This document shows positions 60,316 through 64,000 of a DNA stretch of 64,000 nt, one piece after another. Numbering within the stretch: the first letter of the stretch is position 1; every line of letters starts with the position of its first letter. The notes under the pieces are model-generated. The model made no database searches and was not told the DNA's origin. It saw nothing but the letters and a program-made list of their open reading frames with translations. The position numbers were made by a program, and so were the translations under genes. This stretch comes from Nocardia sp. NBC_00403 (lineage in GTDB: Bacteria > Actinomycetota > Actinomycetes > Mycobacteriales > Mycobacteriaceae), in contig NZ_CP107939.1 of the NCBI RefSeq assembly GCF_036046055.1, forward strand, positions 2,976,001-3,040,000, written 5' to 3'.

Positions 60316-60532
60316 ATGTCCGGGGAACCTGGGCCTTAGCCCGCATCCGTGCCGTGAACTCATCGAGCGGCGTATCCGGCTTAGGCCGGTCCGGCGCTTC
60401 TAGTTCGTCAATCTGGTCTAGAACCTCCACAAGCACCTTCGCTACGCCGGAAGCGGCGTAGTCCGGCGCAGAATCCATGCGCCGGGTTAGATTATCGCGG
60501 AGAGTCCGTAGACGTTTTAGGCGATCACTCAT
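60314..60532 (-). CDS. Small phage-element protein with predicted coiled coil
   Basis: A 72-residue charged helical protein: MSDRLKRLRTLRDNLTRRMD at the start, a hydrophobic heptad-like stretch (VAKVLVEVLDQIDELEAP), then a Pro-rich linker and a basic tail. Similar short proteins are common in actinobacteriophages, often near packaging or regulatory genes, but I cannot assign a function. The ATG at 60532 has a perfect AAAGGAGGTGA site. It is the most leftward gene of the left-facing block, ending at the bidirectional terminator. Confidence 0.75.
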   Translation of the reverse strand: MSDRLKRLRTLRDNLTRRMDSAPDYAASGVAKVLVEVLDQIDELEAPDRPKPDTPLDEFTARMRAKAQVPRT

Positions 60533-60609
60533 TTAGTCACCTCCTTTAGGTTACGAATTCGTCACGGCGATTGGGGGCTCTCTGTAGAACACCCTTTGCC
60601 GGTTTGTTT

Positions 60610-60629
60610 CCGCATGTTGCGGGTTTTTT
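60610..60629 (+). terminator. Minimal hairpin with T tract
   Basis: CCGCA-TGT-TGCGG (60610-60622) is followed by G and six Ts (60624-60629). The short stem makes it a weak terminator on the + strand. Confidence 0.4.
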
Positions 60630-60633
60630 CGAG

Positions 60634-60774
60634 AAATCGACGGAGGGGGATCAGCCTTCTTGCCCTGAGGCAGGCCGACAAGGGGTGAGGGGGAGCATCC
60701 CCCTGGGTACCCCATTGCCCTCACTCATCCTAGATATGAATAGAGCCCGCTAGCTTCAACGCTGCGGGCTTTTT
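60634..60774 (+). ncRNA. Candidate small structured RNA ending in an intrinsic terminator
   Basis: On the + strand a hairpin TGCC-CTGA-GGCA (60661-60672), a two-level stem (60682-60686 with 60709-60713, enclosing 60688-60694 with 60698-60704) and a terminator (60744-60750 with 60764-60770, inner 3-bp stem, Ts to 60774) follow each other without a credible gene. The 5' end is unknown. Confidence 0.35.
60744..60774 (+). terminator. Rightward intrinsic terminator
   Basis: AGCCCGC (60744-60750) pairs with GCGGGCT (60764-60770), with a one-base bulge and an inner AGC/GCT stem, followed by TTTTT. No protein gene ends before it, which prompts the small-RNA proposal. Confidence 0.7.
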
Positions 60775-60802
60775 ATGATCAATAGCAATCCTTGGTCTAC
60801 CC

Positions 60803-60847
60803 CTAGAATTCTAGAGGCTTACAGGCGCGAGATATTCAGTATCTCGC
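60803..60847. repeat. Two adjacent palindromes after the 270-residue gene
   Basis: CTAGAATTCTAG (60803-60814) and GCGAGATA-TTCAG-TATCTCGC (60827-60847) are both perfect. They lie just downstream of the leftward gene ending at 60857 and may end its transcript or bind a regulator. Confidence 0.6.
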
Positions 60848-60856
60848 TACACGCAC

Positions 60857-61669
60857 CTATTCGACAGGGCTACCGTCTTCAGCATCGACCCATGTCTGAC
60901 GGATACCCCAACCGTCATGCTCTACCTTGTTAACCATCTGAGGCCGTCCATACGTGCGGTACTTCTGCACCGAGTCGATAGCCTTTACCTCGATACCCGC
61001 AGCAAGCAATGCACCATATCGGCCGGTACGCCCGTCCGTGTCCCACGCAGCCCACACAGCACGACGTGCCTTACCCACTCCATCGGTAGGGCACACCAAA
61101 CCAATCAGCGCATCTTTACCGCTGATACGCGCACCTGCCAGGTTGGCGGCAGCAGCAAGACCAACCAGGGTCTTGTCCAACTCGGCTGCGACCTCGGCAG
61201 CCTTAAGCCATGCCATCCGAGCCTCATCGGGGGCACTGATCAGAGACTCGGCTGTAGCCTCCACATCGACCTGTTCAGCCAGCGCCCGGAGTTGCTGAGA
61301 CTTAAGATTGAACTGTGCGGCAACAGCTTTCAAGTTCTCCCCTGCAACCTTGGCGTACTCCACAATCAGAGCCGCAGCGACCTTGCGGCGTACCTGTTCA
61401 TTGATCAGAGCCTCAGCAGTACCCGAGTGGGAGACGGTCGAGCCGACAGCATCGGCAAGCGTGCGAGCGTGAAGCTCATTCAACCGGTCTTCAGGCTCAC
61501 CGTTGATGACCGCCTGCGAGAGATCATGCAGGAAGTTGGATTGCCGGTAAGTGTAGTTCTCGTAATTCTGGTCAATCTCCAGCCAGCGATTAGGCAAGGT
61601 GCCACCGTTAGCGGCAACAGTCCGCGCCTCAGCGGTGTGGATAGTAAGTGCGTCGTTAGAGTAGTCCAT
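60857..61669 (-). CDS. Element protein of unknown function, 270 residues
   Basis: A 270-residue soluble protein. The N-terminal half is Ala/Glu-rich and predicted helical (EALINEQVRRKVAAALIVEY, KAVAAQFNLKSQQLRALAEQ); the C-terminal half (~200-255) is globular-looking, with AWDTDGRTGRYGALLAAGIE and a VEHDGWGIRQTWVDAEDGS end. I recognise no family. The ATG at 61669 has AAGGAG at 8 bases. It is the longest leftward gene of the element visible here and lies in line with the 81-residue gene 55 bases upstream, probably in one transcript. Confidence 0.75.
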   Translation of the reverse strand: MDYSNDALTIHTAEARTVAANGGTLPNRWLEIDQNYENYTYRQSNFLHDLSQAVINGEPEDRLNELHARTLADAVGSTVSHSGTAEALINEQVRRKVAAALIVEYAKVAGENLKAVAAQFNLKSQQLRALAEQVDVEATAESLISAPDEARMAWLKAAEVAAELDKTLVGLAAAANLAGARISGKDALIGLVCPTDGVGKARRAVWAAWDTDGRTGRYGALLAAGIEVKAIDSVQKYRTYGRPQMVNKVEHDGWGIRQTWVDAEDGSPVE

Positions 61670-61724
61670 TAGTCATCTCCTTAGGTATAAGAATGGCCGA
61701 GCTATGCCGGCCGTGGGTTAAGGC

Positions 61725-61970
61725 TTAGCTGTTGTATTCGCTGAAATCATGATTCAGAGAACCGGGTCCAGCCAGGCGAGCAGTGAGCGCATTACCTGCA
61801 CCGGGGGTGTATTCATCCGATTTCCGTTCCTCGGCGTTGCCTTGGAGAGCGGCCATCATTGCCGCCTTCAAGTCCCTACGGGACACAGCCGTAGCCTGGT
61901 TGTCGTCTGCATCCGTCTCAACAACATTCAACATGCCCATGAGCATGTTCTTAAGCTCGCTAGAGTTCAT
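61725..61970 (-). CDS. Small element protein, 81 residues
   Basis: An 81-residue acidic protein: MNSSELKNMLMGMLNVVETD, AVSRRDLKAAMMAALQGNAE, then a flexible C-terminus rich in Gly, Asn and Ser. The first half could be a small helical bundle. I recognise no family. The ATG at 61970 has AGAAGG just upstream. It lies 17 bases after the 50-residue basic gene in the same leftward block. Confidence 0.65.
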   Translation of the reverse strand: MNSSELKNMLMGMLNVVETDADDNQATAVSRRDLKAAMMAALQGNAEERKSDEYTPGAGNALTARLAGPGSLNHDFSEYNS

Positions 61971-61987
61971 TACCTTCTCTCTTTCTT

Positions 61988-62140
61988 TTATTTCGCAGCT
62001 GCTCCGGTGTGGAAATTCCCATACCCAAGTTTCGGGCTAAGTTCACGCCATGCAGCTTTAGCCGACCGGTTCGATGGCACCGGTTTACCCAGGAGGTTGG
62101 TTCGCTTCTTACGGCCAACATCGTGTTTCTGCTTACCCAT
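61988..62140 (-). CDS. Small basic element protein, 50 residues
   Basis: A 50-residue Lys/Arg-rich protein (MGKQKHDVGRKKRTNLLGKP, SAKAAWRELSPKLG). It could bind nucleic acid, but no fold is recognisable. The ATG at 62140 is 4 bases after the stop of the 74-residue gene, so reinitiation is likely; no strong ribosome-binding site is seen. Confidence 0.55.
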   Translation of the reverse strand: MGKQKHDVGRKKRTNLLGKPVPSNRSAKAAWRELSPKLGYGNFHTGAAAK

Positions 62141-62144
62141 TGCT

Positions 62145-62369
62145 CTAATCCGACCAAAGGTCAACCGGCTTGCGGTATCGCTTGAACCAGGTAGCCCGAA
62201 TCTCGTCCTCGGACCGCATAGCCGCTTGGTACTGCTTAGATTCCGGCTTAGCTTTCTCAAGTACCGCTAGCCGGTACGGCTCGTAGCTGTTCTCTCGCCA
62301 AATCCGATACGCAGTCTCCCGGTCGTCCGCAGTGCTGGCTCGGTGGTAGTGGTAGAACGACTCAGCCAT
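62145..62369 (-). CDS. Small element protein, 74 residues
   Basis: A 74-residue charged protein rich in aromatic residues (MAESFYHYHRASTADDRETA, YRIWRENSYEPYRLAVLEKA, WFKRYRKPVDLW). No known family. The ATG at 62369 overlaps the end of the 39-residue gene by eight bases and is preceded by AAGGT, so the two are translationally linked. Confidence 0.65.
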   Translation of the reverse strand: MAESFYHYHRASTADDRETAYRIWRENSYEPYRLAVLEKAKPESKQYQAAMRSEDEIRATWFKRYRKPVDLWSD

Positions 62370-62481
62370 GGTTGACCTTATGGGCAGATTCGATCAGTCG
62401 GGCCAGCTGCTCGTGTTGCTCGGAGGTTATGGCGGACTCTAGCGCTCGCATAATCGCTGTGCCATATTCGTCTTCGGTCAT
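62362..62481 (-). CDS. Very small element protein, 39 residues
   Basis: A 39-residue acidic helix (MTEDEYGTAIMRALESAITS, then EQHEQLARLIESAHKVNHG). The ATG at 62481 has GAGGAG about 9-12 bases upstream and lies just after a terminator hairpin, so the longer frame reaching 62718 would have to pass through that hairpin and is rejected. No family recognised. Confidence 0.55.
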   Translation of the reverse strand: MTEDEYGTAIMRALESAITSEQHEQLARLIESAHKVNHG

Positions 62482-62500
62482 TGCTTCTTCTCCTCGGCAT

Positions 62501-62530
62501 AAAAATGACCCCCAGCGTCCACGCTGCGGG
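62501..62530 (-). terminator. Leftward terminator after the small zinc-finger gene
   Basis: A stem of 10 bp with one mismatch (62509-62518 with 62521-62530) is followed on the minus strand by TTTTT (62505-62501). Confidence 0.75.
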
Positions 62531-62566
62531 CCTAAAATAGGTCTCGGTATGTTCGGGTATGAATAG

Positions 62567-62725
62567 CTAGCTGGAGCCTCTACAGGCTTGTTTTTCCCTG
62601 AGGGCTTGTGAAGCCCTATGCCGGTAGTCGCGGCTACGCTCTTTCTGGCATTCTTTGCAGTGCCCCGACTTGTATCTGTCTTGCGTCCCTCGGATCGGAT
62701 GCCCTCGGGAACAGGCAAGCTTCAT
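62567..62725 (-). CDS. Small zinc-finger protein of the element, 52 residues
   Basis: A 52-residue protein read directly on the minus strand: it starts MKLACSRGHPIRGTQDRYKS, continues GHCKECQKERSRDYRHRAS, and ends ...ACRGSS. The C...H...C..C set (Cys5, His9, Cys23, Cys26) fits the short CxxxH/CxxC zinc fingers of actinobacteriophage proteins. GGAGG lies four bases before the ATG at 62725, and a terminator follows the stop, so it is a complete one-gene unit. Its likely role is DNA or RNA binding, not proven. Confidence 0.7.
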   Translation of the reverse strand: MKLACSRGHPIRGTQDRYKSGHCKECQKERSRDYRHRASQALREKQACRGSS

Positions 62726-62770
62726 GGAACCTCCATTGATGACGTTATCTATCTAAGACAAAAGAGAATG

Positions 62771-62796
62771 CCCCCAGAACAGAAGCCCCGGGGGCC
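62771..62796 (-). terminator. Leftward terminator after the cysteine-rich gene
   Basis: GCCCCC (62771-62776) pairs with GGGGGC (62791-62796) and is followed on the minus strand by ATTCTCTTTT. It lies in the 198-bp gap between the two zinc-binding genes. Confidence 0.5.
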
Positions 62797-62923
62797 GTAC
62801 CTAAGAGAACCAAACGACCGGTGATCCGAATACCGATGCCGTAGGGGCGAACCCCTTACATAAGTAGCGTATTAAGCGTGGAACACAAGTGGAGGCCAGA
62901 AGGGGTGAACGTATCGTTACCCC

Positions 62924-63310
62924 CTATTCCCCTAGGCGGATACCTTGCCGAACTGGCGGAAGCCCAAGACGCTTGAACTGCTCATCACGGAACTGTCGGC
63001 GTGTGCGCCGCAATTCAGCCATCCGGTAGCGGGCCCCCTCGTTGTGCCTCTCCATACGCTCACACTGGTTCCGATTTCTGCACCCTTCACACAGCGCAGG
63101 CCAACGGCCTAGCTGAGTCATCCCCCAGTTGTATGCCTGGATGTTCCTGCGGGTGGTCACAGGGGTACCGCAGTCACGGCACCGACCGCAGTACACGCGG
63201 AACCCTCCGAACTGGATCACATGCCCGTGCGCTGTATCCCAGCGCTTCACGTCCTCGGGGTTCTCTCGTCTCCACTGATCACACTTCGTCTTGTATGGCT
63301 TCACAGTCAT
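62924..63310 (-). CDS. Cysteine-rich zinc-binding element protein
   Basis: A 128-residue basic protein. Two cysteine clusters, YCGRCRDCGTPVTTRRN (~40-57) and LCEGCRNRNQCER (~74-86), look like a zinc-ribbon pair, followed by an Arg-rich helical C-terminus (RMAELRRTRRQFRDEQFKRL). It may be a DNA-binding or endonuclease-like protein (phage HNH/endonuclease VII proteins have similar zinc sites), but no catalytic His-Asn signature is evident. ATG 63310 is chosen because GGAGG lies 7 bases upstream, too close to the ATG at 63316. Confidence 0.7.
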   Translation of the reverse strand: MTVKPYKTKCDQWRRENPEDVKRWDTAHGHVIQFGGFRVYCGRCRDCGTPVTTRRNIQAYNWGMTQLGRWPALCEGCRNRNQCERMERHNEGARYRMAELRRTRRQFRDEQFKRLGLPPVRQGIRLGE

Positions 63311-63329
63311 AGTCATTCCTCCAGGCATC

Positions 63330-63360
63330 AAAAAGCCGCCTAGGTTGCCCGTAGGCGGCT
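63330..63360 (-). terminator. Leftward terminator after the HTH gene
   Basis: A perfect 9-bp stem (63334-63342 with 63352-63360) and a 9-base loop are followed on the minus strand by TTTTT. Confidence 0.85.
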
Positions 63361-63399
63361 CAGAATCGGTTTTAGGCACTCGGGTGTGGGTCGAGGCTT

Positions 63400-64000
63400 T
63401 TAGCCCCAGAGAAACGATGGATTCTCTGAGAATGGATCTAGACCTGTTCGCCTAGCGGAAATCTCTGCCCAGGGGTCTTCGTCCCGCCGCAGCGGCTTAG
63501 GTGCCGAGTAGTCCACTGCGAGAACCGCACTGGCAGGGTCCGGCAAAATAAGGGGGTCATTTATGACACCATTGAACTCAGTAGTGGTTGCATCAACGGA
63601 AGGATGCTCCGACCATGGGTCGGTGTCTGCGCAGACGGGTTCAATACCCGGCTCCGGGTTGTTCAACCCGTCTCCGGATGTGGTGACACGGATGTCACCA
63701 CTCTTATTAGTAGTTAAAGTATCAGTAGTTAAAGAACTTCTCTTGGGAGAAGTTCTAAGAGTAGTAGGTGTGCCATCCGTGTCACCGTTAGGTGTCATAT
63801 CTGACACCATCTCCGGATACGTCAGCTCGTACGAGTTCGACCAACCGGACGAGTTACCGCGCTCCGCAATCTTCAGCCACCCCGCTGCGATGTTCTGGGC
63901 TATCTGACGCTTAACCGTCCGAAGGCTAAGCCCCGTTGCCTTAGCTAGCGTCTCTTGCTTAACCCACCCCTGCAAATTGTGGTTGTCCATGTAAATCCGG
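63400..64000 (-). CDS. Winged-helix DNA-binding protein of the element (N-terminus outside window)
   Basis: The frame is open to the window edge (an ATG at 63990 is followed upstream by further codons), so the N-terminus is probably cut. The visible ~200 residues begin with a helix-turn-helix, VKQETLAKATGLSLRTVKRQ, then IAQNIAAGWLKIAERGN, as in phage replication initiators and regulators. The middle is a Thr/Asp-rich flexible region and the C-terminus has two similar acidic-Trp segments (DTDPWSEHPS, DEDPWAEISA). A role in replication or control of the element is likely, but no Rep catalytic motif is visible. Confidence 0.7.
   Translation of the reverse strand, partial: RIYMDNHNLQGWVKQETLAKATGLSLRTVKRQIAQNIAAGWLKIAERGNSSGWSNSYELTYPEMVSDMTPNGDTDGTPTTLRTSPKRSSLTTDTLTTNKSGDIRVTTSGDGLNNPEPGIEPVCADTDPWSEHPSVDATTTEFNGVINDPLILPDPASAVLAVDYSAPKPLRRDEDPWAEISARRTGLDPFSENPSFLWG

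Larger units (their letters stand above)
60533..60856. other. 324-bp structure-rich non-coding segment of the element
   Basis: No gene supported. It contains a minimal hairpin with six Ts (60610-60629), a two-level stem (60682-60713), a rightward terminator (60744-60774), a 12-bp palindrome (60803-60814) and a perfect 8-bp hairpin (60827-60847). A rightward small RNA ending at the terminator is possible. Confidence 0.55.
58395..64000. mobile_element. Integrated phage-like element, left end (continues beyond window)
   Basis: From the integrase onward the DNA is visibly richer in A and T and codon use differs from the chromosome. Genes are small, mostly leftward, with strong AAGGAGG-type sites and a terminator after nearly each one. 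No capsid, tail or conjugation gene is seen in this part, so phage, satellite or small integrative element cannot be told apart. Confidence 0.8.

Noticed and set aside
60149..60403. tRNA or tRNA fragment as attachment site near the integrase (GGTTC-containing stretches)
   Set aside because: No cloverleaf can be drawn, and the integrase is a serine type that has joined within a protein gene instead.
62482..62718. N-terminal extension of the 39-residue gene to 62718
   Set aside because: It would run through a clear terminator hairpin and overlap the zinc-finger gene in another frame; the ATG at 62481 has its own ribosome-binding site.

Overview
The window is high-GC actinobacterial DNA. The best guess is Nocardia or a close mycolic-acid relative. 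The reasons are a mycobacterial-type integration host factor, an EspG/PE-like/PPE-like type VII secretion module, a mymA-like oxidation operon, a KstR-type operator, GTG/TTG starts, leaderless-looking promoters, and the gene order valS-folC-DUF4233-ndk-rne-rplU-rpmA-obg-proB known from mycobacteria. No rRNA, tRNA or CRISPR array was seen.

Layout. 1-9.4 kb: assorted single genes (gene tail cut by the window edge, STAS factor, carboxymuconolactone-decarboxylase-like protein, ketosteroid isomerase with a KstR-like operator, frameshifted RibD_C gene, mIHF paralogue, NUDIX hydrolase, membrane protein), then fdhD-fdhF and an FHA protein. 9.4-13.2 kb: a TetR-controlled MFS exporter with an NmrA-like reductase, then a GNAT gene. 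13.2-18.2 kb: glpD, TetR, FAD oxidase (alkyl-DHAP synthase-like) and diacylglycerol kinase, a conserved glycerolipid locus around one composite operator. 18.2-20.6 kb: P-loop protein, XRE-cupin regulator and a thioredoxin-reductase-like flavoprotein with a perfect palindrome between them. 20.8-33.6 kb: the housekeeping block listed above. 34.1-36.8 kb: EspG, PE-like and a PPE-like protein with 93-bp proline-rich tandem repeats.

37.0-48.3 kb holds the most unusual system: eight same-strand genes, mostly overlapping by a few bases. They encode a rifampicin-phosphotransferase-like dikinase, a fatty-acyl-AMP ligase fused to a Pol-beta nucleotidyltransferase and a PqqD-like segment, an acyl carrier protein, a thioester-reductase-like SDR, a divergent nucleoside-diphosphate-kinase-like protein, an AfsA (gamma-butyrolactone synthase) homologue, a nitroreductase and a UbiA-family membrane protein. 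I infer a dedicated small-molecule pathway: acid activation, loading on the carrier, reduction, phosphorylation, and condensation or transfer. I do not recognise it as a described cluster.

48.3-57.6 kb: O-methyltransferase, DUF72 protein, a 121-bp tandem repeat with a very large inverted repeat, MerR regulator, a mymA-like operon (lipase, SDR, di-iron protein, Baeyer-Villiger-type monooxygenase) with an operator-like inverted repeat, and a 2-hydroxyacid dehydrogenase. 57.8-64.0 kb: the 3' part of a LigD-type polymerase-domain gene, broken by an integrated element that starts with a large serine integrase. The element is visibly richer in AT, has small leftward genes with strong ribosome-binding sites and terminators, and runs off the right end.
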